A stretch of DNA of 12,534 bases from NCBI GenBank assembly GCA_900752815.1, contig CAADWS010000237.1:1-12534 (forward strand). The letters are read 5' to 3'. How positions within the stretch are numbered: position 1 is the first letter of the stretch; each line of letters starts with the position of its first letter. A program made the translations under genes and the position numbers. The notes beneath the pieces are model-generated. The model ran no database searches, was not told the DNA's origin, and worked only from the letters and a program-made list of their open reading frames with translations. The stretch is from Bacteroidaceae bacterium (GTDB lineage Bacteria; Bacteroidota; Bacteroidia; Bacteroidales; Bacteroidaceae). This document shows positions 7,016-12,534 of the stretch, one piece after another.

Positions 7016-7036
7016 TTCTTGTTAACTTCGCTGCGG
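7016..7036 (+). promoter_or_regulatory. Candidate promoter of the endonuclease gene
   Basis: TAACTTCG at 7023-7030 is a one-change match to TAnnTTTG. The 21-nt block matches 2795-2815 at 19 of 21 positions, including the downstream CTGCGG. The predicted leader is about 95-100 nt. No clear -33 element is visible. Confidence 0.4.
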
Positions 7037-7132
7037 ATATCCGCCGTGTCCGGTCCGCCGGATTCCCGGTGCAGGCATTCCGTCTGCCGCCTCACTTTCA
7101 TGCATAATTCCTTAATCCAGTTTTCCCTTCTG

Positions 7133-8092
7133 ATGAAAATCTTCCGCCATTTATGCCTGTTTCCGGCTCTGTTGTTCCTGACGTTCCTGATCGCCTGCAC
7201 GGCCGAAGACCGGCGTGCCGCACAGGAGCACGTGCGGCAGTTGGCCGACGAGGCCGTCCGTGAGCTCTCCGCCAGTGCCGGCAAGAATTTGGAGCGGGCG
7301 GCCGATGCCCTGGAGCGGGCCGGTGGGGCTGCCGCCGGCTATGCCGCCGATGCCGGAGGCGAAGTGTGGGCCGCCCTGCAGCCGGAAGAAGGCGGGCGCC
7401 TGGAATTGCCTGCCGTCCGTGACTTGGAGGCGGAAAACATCCTGCAACGGAAAGGGTTTACCCTCTCCTACAACGCGGAGCGGGGTGTGCCCAACTGGGT
7501 GGCGTGGGAACTGAACGCGGAGAAACTGGCCGACCGGGTGAGCCGAGCCGCTCATTTCTATCCCGACCCCGACCTGCCGCCCGCGCAGGCCGTCGAAACC
7601 CGCGACTACAGCAATTCCGGCTGGGACCGCGGGCACATGTGCCCCGCCGCCGACAACAAGTGGGACGCACAAGCCATGCGCGAGAGTTTTTACATGACGA
7701 ACATCTGTCCCCAGCACCACAATCTGAACCGCGGTGACTGGAAGGAACTGGAGGACAACTGCCGCAGGTGGGTGGAAGAGACGGGAGGCCCCGTCTACAT
7801 AGCCTGCGGCCCCGTGTTCTACGGCAAGGCCGCTCCCCGCTTCATCGGAAAGGAACACCGCGTGCAGGTGCCCGACGCCTTTTTCAAGGTAGTGCTGGCC
7901 GGACTGGCCGAAGGCCGTCCGCGGGCCGTCGGATTCCTCTTCAAGAACACTTCGGGCAACCGCCGGCTCGACAGCTACGTCAACACGGTGGACGAGGTGG
8001 AGCGCATCACCGGCTACGACTTCTTCGCGACCCTGCCCGACAGCGTGGAGCAGCGCGTCGAAGCCGCCTACCGCCTTTCCGACTGGAAGTGA
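7133..8092 (+). CDS. Lipoprotein DNA/RNA non-specific endonuclease (NucA/Serratia family)
   Basis: A secreted, lipid-anchored, Mg-dependent ββα-metal nuclease that cuts DNA and RNA. The 319-residue product begins with a lipoprotein signal ending in LIAC, with the lipidated Cys at 22. The next residues, TAED, are acidic, which recalls Bacteroidetes surface-export signals. An Ala/Glu-rich helical spacer runs from about 27 to 82. The catalytic domain spans about 105-310: DRGHM at 165-169 with the general base H168, then MTNICPQHHNLNRGDWKELE (188-207), in which N199 is the expected metal ligand and E207 the conserved Glu. All key residues are present. The ATG at 7133 is chosen because the signal peptide begins there; upstream in-frame starts add unrelated residues. 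No immunity protein or secretion gene adjoins it, so DNA scavenging or biofilm turnover is likelier than a toxin role. This last point is inference. Confidence 0.93.
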   Translation: MKIFRHLCLFPALLFLTFLIACTAEDRRAAQEHVRQLADEAVRELSASAGKNLERAADALERAGGAAAGYAADAGGEVWAALQPEEGGRLELPAVRDLEAENILQRKGFTLSYNAERGVPNWVAWELNAEKLADRVSRAAHFYPDPDLPPAQAVETRDYSNSGWDRGHMCPAADNKWDAQAMRESFYMTNICPQHHNLNRGDWKELEDNCRRWVEETGGPVYIACGPVFYGKAAPRFIGKEHRVQVPDAFFKVVLAGLAEGRPRAVGFLFKNTSGNRRLDSYVNTVDEVERITGYDFFATLPDSVEQRVEAAYRLSDWK

Positions 8093-8213
8093 GGCCTCTC
8101 CGGCCGTGCATCCCCCTTCTTTCCCCTGATACGTGAAACCCAGTGAGGGACAACGGGAAAGGCCGCGGGAACATCGCGACGGAACATACCAAACAATTCA
8201 AACGAAGAAAACC

Positions 8214-8948
8214 GTGACAGCAAAGAAAGCCATCATCATGGGAGCTACCTCCGGCCTGGGCCGCGAAGTGGCCCTCCTGCTGCTTCGGGAGGGATGGACC
8301 CTCGGCCTTGCCGGCCGCCGCGCCGACCGTCTGGAAGCCTTGCGCCAGCTGGCGCCCGACCGTGTGTTTACCGCCACCATCGACGTGCGGCAGGAAGGTG
8401 CCGACGGCCGGCTGGAGCAACTCATCGCCCGCATGGGCGGCATGGACCTCTATCTGCACAGCTCGGGCATCGGCCGGCAGAACGCGGCCCTGGCTGCCGA
8501 CGTGGAGACGGAGACACTCGAAACCAACGGCACCGGCTTCGTGCGCATGGTCACCGCGGCCTATCGCCACTTCCGCCGTCAGGGGCATGGCCATCTGGCC
8601 GTCATCAGCTCCATAGCCGGCACCAAGGGACTGGGAGCCGCCCCCGCCTATTCGGCCACCAAGCGTATGCAGAACACCTACATCGACGCCCTCGAACAGC
8701 TGGCCCATCTGGAGCATCTTCCCCTTGTCTTCACCGACATCCGCCCCGGCTTCGTGGCCACCGACCTCCTCAACAACGGCCGCCACTATCCGCTCCTCAT
8801 GCGTCCCGAAACCGTGGCCCGTCACATCGTGCGTGCCCTCTGCCGGCAGCGGCGCGTGGCCGTTATCGATGTCCGCTACCGCCTGCTCGTCGCCCTTTGG
8901 CGCCTCATTCCCCGCTGGCTGTGGAAACGTCTGCCGGTGCAGAACTGA
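8214..8948 (+). CDS. Short-chain dehydrogenase/reductase (SDR), NAD(P)-dependent
   Basis: A classical-size SDR of 244 residues; the substrate cannot be told from sequence. The nucleotide-binding motif GATSGLG is at 10-16, with GRR at 34-36 after β2, a basic patch that often goes with NADP(H) preference. The catalytic tetrad appears as N105, S132/S133, Y146 and K150 (YSATK). RPGFVATD at 177-184 is the usual PG motif. The NNAG motif after β4 is replaced by HSSG (82-85), a moderate departure. The C-terminal 25 residues are rich in Trp, Leu and Arg and may touch the membrane. The chosen start is GTG at 8214, with A-rich sequence just before it; the GTG at 8133 would add 27 unlikely residues, and the ATG at 8238 would cut into β1. 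It follows the endonuclease gene by 121 bp with no clear terminator between, so they may be co-transcribed. Confidence 0.9.
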   Translation: MTAKKAIIMGATSGLGREVALLLLREGWTLGLAGRRADRLEALRQLAPDRVFTATIDVRQEGADGRLEQLIARMGGMDLYLHSSGIGRQNAALAADVETETLETNGTGFVRMVTAAYRHFRRQGHGHLAVISSIAGTKGLGAAPAYSATKRMQNTYIDALEQLAHLEHLPLVFTDIRPGFVATDLLNNGRHYPLLMRPETVARHIVRALCRQRRVAVIDVRYRLLVALWRLIPRWLWKRLPVQN

Positions 8949-9123
8949 GCAGAGGCGGAAGTCTGTTGCGGGTAGTTGTGAAAGGGCCTTTATCTCCTGT
9001 TGCCGGTTTTACGCACAGAGGCATGAGCCGTCGGAAACGTGATTTTTACTGAGAGAAATGTACGGAATTAATTTCAACGGCAGTGGCAGAGGGGTGAATG
9101 TCTGCATGTCCTGCCTTTTGAAT

Positions 9124-9163
9124 GGCTATAGTGGAATTACTTTATAACCGCTATAGCCTTTTT
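9124..9163 (+). terminator. Intrinsic terminator downstream of the SDR gene
   Basis: GGCTATAGTGG (9124-9134) pairs with CCGCTATAGCC (9148-9158) over 11 bp, with one G·U wobble and a 13-nt loop. TTTTT follows at 9159-9163, then G and another TTTTT. It sits 175 nt after the SDR stop, so the message would have a long 3' end. Confidence 0.8.
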
Positions 9164-9254
9164 GTTTTTGAAAAGCAGATGTTTAGGGGGAGGTAAGTTA
9201 GCCTGCCCGTCCCCCGTTCAGGGCGGCCCTTGACGAAGTGGAGCCATAGGCGAA

Positions 9255-9320
9255 ACGAAAGTAAGGATTGTTTTTTCTAAAGTACTGAGAGAAAAAACAA
9301 TCGTACTGACTGTTTTTTCG
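9255..9320. repeat. Alternating-hairpin repeat (copy 2 of the palindromic element)
   Basis: The first 22 nt are identical to 159-180 and CTAAAGTACTGA (9277-9288) to 118-129. GATTGTTTTTTCT (9266-9278) pairs perfectly with 9290-9302, and GAAAAAACA (9291-9299) pairs with TGTTTTTTC (9311-9319). The middle arm is shared, so the two stems exclude each other. GTACTGA recurs at 9282-9288 and 9303-9309, giving an internal period of about 21-22 nt. The stems with flanking T- and A-runs could terminate transcription in both directions, which fits the convergent genes. Confidence 0.7.
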
Positions 9321-9415
9321 CGGATTCCTGTCCTTTTTTTTACGGATATTTCAGGGGTAGCGGGATGCGGGGATGTTGTTTCCCGCACGCCGCGTCGCAG
9401 CCTTTTTCCTGCGGT

Positions 9416-10756
9416 TTATGCCGGCAGGGAGGCCCTGTCGCGCGTCTTCTTGCGGAAGCGGAGCCAGTACATGATGCCGGCGCTGGTGAGGCCGAAGGGG
9501 AAGGCGAGCCAGATGCCGACGATGCCGCCGTCGAGCACAAAGCCGAAGAGGTAGCCGGCGGGCAGGGAGATGACGAAGTAGGCGATGAAGGCGTAGAGCA
9601 GCATGGGTCTGACGTCGGCGATGCCGCGCAGGGCGTTGGCGAAGTTGATTTGCAGGGCGTCGCCAAACTGATAGAGCAGGAAGGGGAGGATGGTCTGTGC
9701 CACCATGAGGCTGACGGCGTCGCTGTCGGTGAACCACGAGCCGATGTGGTGGCGCAGCAGGAAGATGGGGATGCCGGTGAGCACCAGCAGGGCGAGCATG
9801 ATGTGGAAACCGTGGCGGGCGGTGCGGCGCACGTTCTCCAAATCGTTCTGGCCGTGGAAATTGCTGATTCTCACAGCTACGGCGGCACCCATGCCGTAGT
9901 ACATCATGAAGCATACCTGCGAAACGGACATCATAATCTGGTAGCTGGCCAGCTGCAGGCTGCCGAGCCAGCCTATCATGATGGCGCTGAAGCTGAACGA
10001 GGCGGTTTCCATGCCCATCTGTCCGGCGATGGGCCAGCCCAGGCGGTTGAGCTGTGCGAAGTCGCGCCGGTTGATGCGGCCGGCGAGGAATCCCCGGCGG
10101 TAGACGGTATAGCGGCGGGTGAAGAAGAAGAGGGCAAGATAGGCTGCCACCATGAGGATGCGCGAGGTGAGGGTGGCCACTCCCGCGCCGGTGATGCCCA
10201 TTTCGGGCAGGCCCAGGCGGCCGTAGATGAGGAGATAGTTGCCCGCGATGTTGAGCACGTTGCCCGAGAGGAGTATCCACATGGACACCTTGGTGTCGGT
10301 GATGCCGTCGGTGAACTGCTTGAAGCCATTGAACCAGAGCACGAAGGGGAGCGAGGCCAGGAGCACGAGGAAGTAGGGGCGGATGTAGGGCAGCAGTTCT
10401 TCGGGCTGTCCCATGCGGTCGAGGTTGAGGTAGAGCGTGCCCATGACGAGGCACACGAGCAGAGCCATGAGGGTGTTGGCGGCGAGGCTGTTGCGCAGGG
10501 CCTCACCGGCTTCGGGGTGGCGTCCCTGCCCGAAGAGGCTGCCCACGATGGGGGTGAGCCCGTAGGAGAAGCCGGTGCTGAAGATGATGGCCAGGTTGAA
10601 CATGTTGTTCACGAAGCTGGCAGCCGCCAGTTCGGTGGTGCTGTGGTGGCCAATCATCAGCGTGTCGGCAAAGCCGAGGACGATGACGCCGATTTGTCCG
10701 ATGACGATGGGGAGTCCGAGCGAGAGCAGGGTGAGGTAGGGCCGTGGGAGTTTCAT
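9416..10756 (-). CDS. MATE-family efflux transporter
   Basis: An inner-membrane Na+- or H+-coupled exporter of small, often cationic, compounds. The 446-residue product is hydrophobic throughout with the 12-helix MATE pattern. N-terminal hallmarks are GLPIVIGQIGVIVLGFADT (14-32) and MIGHHSTTELAAASFVNNMF (34-53), with D31 in the first helix. The second half repeats the pattern from about residue 235 (AGQMGMETASFSFSAIMIG). The C-terminus is a short basic tail. Length is normal and the frame intact. Substrate and exact subfamily (NorM/DinF-like) are not resolved. The start at 10756 (MKLPRPYLT) is the natural MATE start. It lies 132 bp downstream of the AraJ-type gene on the same strand but has its own promoter-like block. 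Confidence 0.93.
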   Translation of the reverse strand: MKLPRPYLTLLSLGLPIVIGQIGVIVLGFADTLMIGHHSTTELAAASFVNNMFNLAIIFSTGFSYGLTPIVGSLFGQGRHPEAGEALRNSLAANTLMALLVCLVMGTLYLNLDRMGQPEELLPYIRPYFLVLLASLPFVLWFNGFKQFTDGITDTKVSMWILLSGNVLNIAGNYLLIYGRLGLPEMGITGAGVATLTSRILMVAAYLALFFFTRRYTVYRRGFLAGRINRRDFAQLNRLGWPIAGQMGMETASFSFSAIMIGWLGSLQLASYQIMMSVSQVCFMMYYGMGAAVAVRISNFHGQNDLENVRRTARHGFHIMLALLVLTGIPIFLLRHHIGSWFTDSDAVSLMVAQTILPFLLYQFGDALQINFANALRGIADVRPMLLYAFIAYFVISLPAGYLFGFVLDGGIVGIWLAFPFGLTSAGIMYWLRFRKKTRDRASLPA

Positions 10757-10790
10757 GTCTCTTTTCGCGTTTGTACGGGATGGTTATGGG

Positions 10791-10822
10791 TTTTCGGGAT
10801 GCAAAATTACGGAAAATCTTTG
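10791..10822 (-). promoter_or_regulatory. MATE promoter block, duplicated upstream of araJ
   Basis: On the minus strand TAATTTTG (10802-10809) is a perfect Bacteroidetes -7 element, placed to give a leader of about 40 nt. The surrounding 32 nt are identical to 12272-12303 except for one base, and GCTCCG further upstream (10831-10836) also keeps register. A shared operator or an old promoter duplication would explain this. Confidence 0.6.
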
Positions 10823-10888
10823 GAATAGCCCTGCTCCGTCTCCGGGGCGGGTGGGCTGGCATCCGGCGGTGCCGGCCGCGTAATGCCT

Positions 10889-12040
10889 TTATCTGATTTC
10901 GTATCTGGCCTGATGGCGCCTGTAGAAGATGACGGCCAGGATGAATCCCACCAGGGTGAAGGGCACTCCGGCCAGGGCGGCATACTGGAATCCCCGGGCT
11001 ACGGCCAGTCCGCCGGCGTAGGCTCCGATTGCGTTGCCGAGGTTGAAGGCTATCTGTATGCAGGCTCCGCCCAGCATCTCTCCGCCCGGCGCCACGCGGA
11101 TAATCAGCAACTGCTCGGGACTGGAAACGGCAAAGAGGCCCATGGTGCAGAGGAACATGAGCGAAACGGACAGCCAGGGGGAAGGCGAGAGGTAGAAGAT
11201 GGCCAGCAGCACCAGGCAGATGCCGCCTTGTGCCACCATCAGGATGCGTCCCGGCGTGTAGCGGTCGGACAGGCGTCCGCTGGCGAGGTTGCCCACCACC
11301 ATGCCGAATCCGGCCAGCACCATCAGGGCCGTCATGCTGCTTTCGGAAAAGCCGGACACCTGGGTCAGCAACGGACTGATGTAGCTGTACCAGCAGAATA
11401 CGCCGCCGTTGCCCAGCGCCGTAGCGCCCAGAATCAGCCAGGGGGCCGGATGGCGCAGGAAGCGGAACTGCCCCTTGAAGCCCACGTCCTGCAACCCTTC
11501 CACCGTGGGCACCCACCGCCAGATGTAGTAGAACACGATGATGCTCCAGATGCCGACGAAGAGGAAGGTGATGCGCCAGGAGATGAGATGGCTCAGCGAG
11601 GTGCCGAGCGGTACGCCGAAGAGGTTGGCCACCGTCATGCCGGCTATCATGATGGAAACGGCTTCCGAACTCTTGCCCTTGTCGGCAAGCCGTGAGGCCA
11701 CGATGGAGGCCACGCCGAAATAGGCTCCATGCGGCAGGCCGGAGACGAAGCGGCCAACCAGCATCACCCAGTAGTTGGGGGAAAAGGAGGCCGACAGATT
11801 GCCGATGATGATGAGCGAAACCAGCACCATCAGCAGCTGCTTGAGCGGCTTTTTCCGGGCCAGGACCAGGATGGGGGCTCCGAAACACACGCCCAGCGCG
11901 TAGGCTGAAATGAGATGGCCGGCCCTGGCGATGCTGATGCCGAAGTCGGCGGCGACATAGGGCAGTATGCCCATCATGGCAAACTCGGCCATTCCGAGTG
12001 CCAGCGTTCCGAACGCCAATGCAATGAGACTTTTTTTCAT
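10889..12040 (-). CDS. araJ: AraJ-like MFS efflux transporter
   Basis: A DHA1-type proton-coupled sugar or drug exporter with 12 predicted helices and 383 residues. From memory it resembles E. coli AraJ closely along its whole length: LGMAEFAMMGILPYVAADFG near the start, GHLISAYALGVCFGAPI (45-61), GRFVSGLPHGAYFGV, SIMIAGMTVANLFGVPLGT, RFLRHPAPWLI, GFSESSMTALMVLAGFGMV, and IAFNLGNAIGAYAGG near the end. The second-half motif GRLSDRYTPGRI is the MFS motif A counterpart. The physiological substrate of AraJ is unclear, and no arabinose genes are present here, so the name marks homology only. The start at 12040 matches AraJ's MKK start; a longer open frame from 12115 adds a proline-rich stretch foreign to the family. 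The gene is probably transcribed separately from the MATE gene. Confidence 0.92.
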   Translation of the reverse strand: MKKSLIALAFGTLALGMAEFAMMGILPYVAADFGISIARAGHLISAYALGVCFGAPILVLARKKPLKQLLMVLVSLIIIGNLSASFSPNYWVMLVGRFVSGLPHGAYFGVASIVASRLADKGKSSEAVSIMIAGMTVANLFGVPLGTSLSHLISWRITFLFVGIWSIIVFYYIWRWVPTVEGLQDVGFKGQFRFLRHPAPWLILGATALGNGGVFCWYSYISPLLTQVSGFSESSMTALMVLAGFGMVVGNLASGRLSDRYTPGRILMVAQGGICLVLLAIFYLSPSPWLSVSLMFLCTMGLFAVSSPEQLLIIRVAPGGEMLGGACIQIAFNLGNAIGAYAGGLAVARGFQYAALAGVPFTLVGFILAVIFYRRHQARYEIR

Positions 12041-12271
12041 GGTGTTATGGTTGATTGGTATAAGTGTCGGGTTGTGGGGCGGAGTCGCTCCCGTGTTTCT
12101 CCGGTTCCTGCGCACGGGGAGCGCTCCCTGGCCGTCTGCAGCCTTGCCGCTCTGTCCGGGCGGGTATCAGGGCATCCGGCGCGGATTTTGCCCCGGTCGG
12201 TCCTGTCCCTTCCGGCGGCCGGCAGCTCCATTGCCGGCAGGATTTGGGTTTCCCTGTGGGGAAGACCGGAT
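12041..12271 (-). other. Long 5' leader of the araJ-like gene
   Basis: If the block at 12272-12303 is the promoter, transcription starts near 12276-12279 and about 235 nt precede the ATG. The leader is GC-rich with many possible stems, such as GGCCGGCAGC near 12218-12227 against GCCGGC nearby. I recognise no riboswitch class and no convincing small open frame. Alternatively a closer promoter exists that I cannot see. Confidence 0.35.
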
Positions 12272-12303
12272 TTTTCGGGGTGCAAAATTACGGAAAATCT
12301 TTG
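12272..12303 (-). promoter_or_regulatory. araJ promoter block, near-copy of the MATE promoter
   Basis: TAATTTTG at 12283-12290 (minus strand) is a perfect -7 element. The block matches 10791-10822 at 31 of 32 positions. No TTTG is found about 19 nt upstream in either copy; both have CAAAGATTTTCCG directly before the -7 element instead. Confidence 0.55.
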
Positions 12304-12444
12304 AAACGGCTCCGCTCCGGCTGGAACGGGGCGCAGAATGTGCGGCAGCGTGCAGGCCGCAGGAAAGGTGCGGGCATCAACCGGCATCCGGATGGCTGCA
12401 GGGTGCCCGGAGCGGGAAATAATTTTGGAAACAGTCTTTCGATT

Positions 12445-12458
12445 GTTAATAAATTAAC
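12445..12458. promoter_or_regulatory. Palindromic candidate operator
   Basis: GTTAAT-AA-ATTAAC is a perfect palindrome with 6-bp arms, just upstream of the plus-strand promoter elements and about 140 bp from the araJ promoter. It suits binding by a dimeric regulator, but short AT-rich palindromes also arise by chance. Confidence 0.35.
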
Positions 12459-12463
12459 GTGAG

Positions 12464-12521
12464 TTCGATGAATTATAACTATTTGTAAATTTGGTGATTA
12501 GCGAAAATTATTGTAACTTTA
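12464..12521 (+). promoter_or_regulatory. Overlapping plus-strand promoter candidates for an off-window gene
   Basis: Candidate 1 has TTCG (12464-12467), 18 nt, then TAAATTTG (12486-12493), a perfect -7 element. Candidate 2 has TTTG (12490-12493), 20 nt, then TAACTTTA (12514-12521), with a perfect -33 and one change in -7. Both have spacing typical of Bacteroidetes promoters. Confidence 0.45.
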
Positions 12522-12534
12522 TAGTGTTCAATTA

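Larger units (their letters stand above)
8949..9415. other. 467-bp gene-free region between convergent genes
   Basis: It lies between the ends of the SDR gene (plus) and the MATE gene (minus). From left to right: 8949-9123, where I see nothing; a strong terminator (9124-9163); a GC-rich block (about 9180-9254) containing GGGGGA/TCCCCC (9186-9191/9210-9215); the second copy of the palindromic element (9255-9320); a T-run at 9333-9340; and a small hairpin GCGGGGA/TCCCGC (9367-9373/9381-9386) close to the MATE stop with no U-tract. No tRNA-like cloverleaf was recognised. Confidence 0.6.
12304..12534. other. Gene-free right end of the window
   Basis: The GC-rich part (12304-12420) contains the palindrome CATCCGGATG (12384-12393) and no gene. 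From about 12421 the sequence turns sharply AT-rich, as is typical of a promoter region, and holds a dyad (12445-12458) and plus-strand promoter signals (12464-12521). The gene they would serve starts beyond 12534. Confidence 0.5.

Noticed and set aside
5383..7284. 633-residue minus-strand open frame antisense to the peroxidase
   Set aside because: It spans a coding gene, an intrinsic terminator and the next gene's start, has no recognisable domain, and the sense strand is an unambiguous tri-haem peroxidase.
7133..8092. Nuclease as a toxin or anti-phage effector
   Set aside because: There is no adjacent immunity gene, secretion system or defence gene, and the lipoprotein signal fits a general scavenging nuclease.
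9164..9254. tRNA or small structured RNA gene
   Set aside because: There is one GGGGGA/TCCCCC stem but no acceptor, anticodon and T-arm pattern.
9255..9320. CRISPR array
   Set aside because: The units are short, degenerate and without spacers of uniform length, and no cas gene is present.
9365..10828. 487-residue plus-strand open frame antisense to the MATE gene
   Set aside because: Its composition is dominated by Glu, Gly, Ala, Val and His, a typical GC-bias shadow. The minus strand encodes a complete MATE transporter with a matching promoter.
9416..12040. araJ-MATE as a single drug-resistance operon
   Set aside because: The genes are co-directional, but 132 bp and a separate perfect -7 element lie between them, and no regulator is in view. 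Shared control by duplicated promoters explains the data better.
10859..12390. Recurrent GGCATCCGG in the exporter intergenic regions
   Set aside because: Short GC-rich strings like this are expected in this base composition, and the copies share no spacing or orientation with the promoters.

Overview
The window looks like chromosomal DNA from a Bacteroidales bacterium; the genus cannot be fixed from sequence alone. Three things point there: a DUF4294 protein (a family I know only from Bacteroidetes), promoters built on the Bacteroidetes -7 element TAnnTTTG instead of TATAAT, and starts with A-rich upstream sequence rather than Shine-Dalgarno motifs. Coding DNA is GC-rich, and this produces very long antisense open frames that are not genes.

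Layout. Positions 1-323 hold no gene but contain a perfect 28-bp inverted repeat and the likely rnr terminator. RNase R (rnr, minus, 324-2648) is divergent from a secreted DUF4294 protein (plus, 2817-3452). Next comes a c-type cytochrome block on the plus strand: resB/ccs1 (3595-4509) and ccsA (4506-5291), overlapping by 4 nt, then a membrane-anchored tri-haem peroxidase (5410-6804) with a good intrinsic terminator. ResB and CcsA together form the System II haem ligation machinery, and the peroxidase carries three CxxCH sites that need it. The block therefore reads as a self-contained unit for periplasmic, probably quinol-driven, H2O2 reduction.

Further on are a lipoprotein DNA/RNA non-specific endonuclease (7133-8092) and a short-chain dehydrogenase (8214-8948), both plus. 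A 467-bp gene-free stretch follows with a strong terminator and a second member of the palindromic repeat seen at the left end. Two minus-strand exporters come last: a MATE transporter (9416-10756) and an AraJ-type MFS transporter (10889-12040). The AraJ gene appears to have a leader of about 230 nt, and the two exporters share a 32-nt promoter block (31 identities). The right end (12304-12534) is gene-free and becomes AT-rich, with plus-strand promoter signals aimed at a gene outside the window.

I saw no CRISPR array, tRNA, rRNA, transposase or phage gene. The best leads are in the non-coding DNA: an 11-bp inverted repeat whose right arm contains the resB start codon, the two related palindromic elements at 96-181 and 9255-9320, and two pairs of near-identical promoters. 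Operator, attenuator and repeat-family readings are inference.
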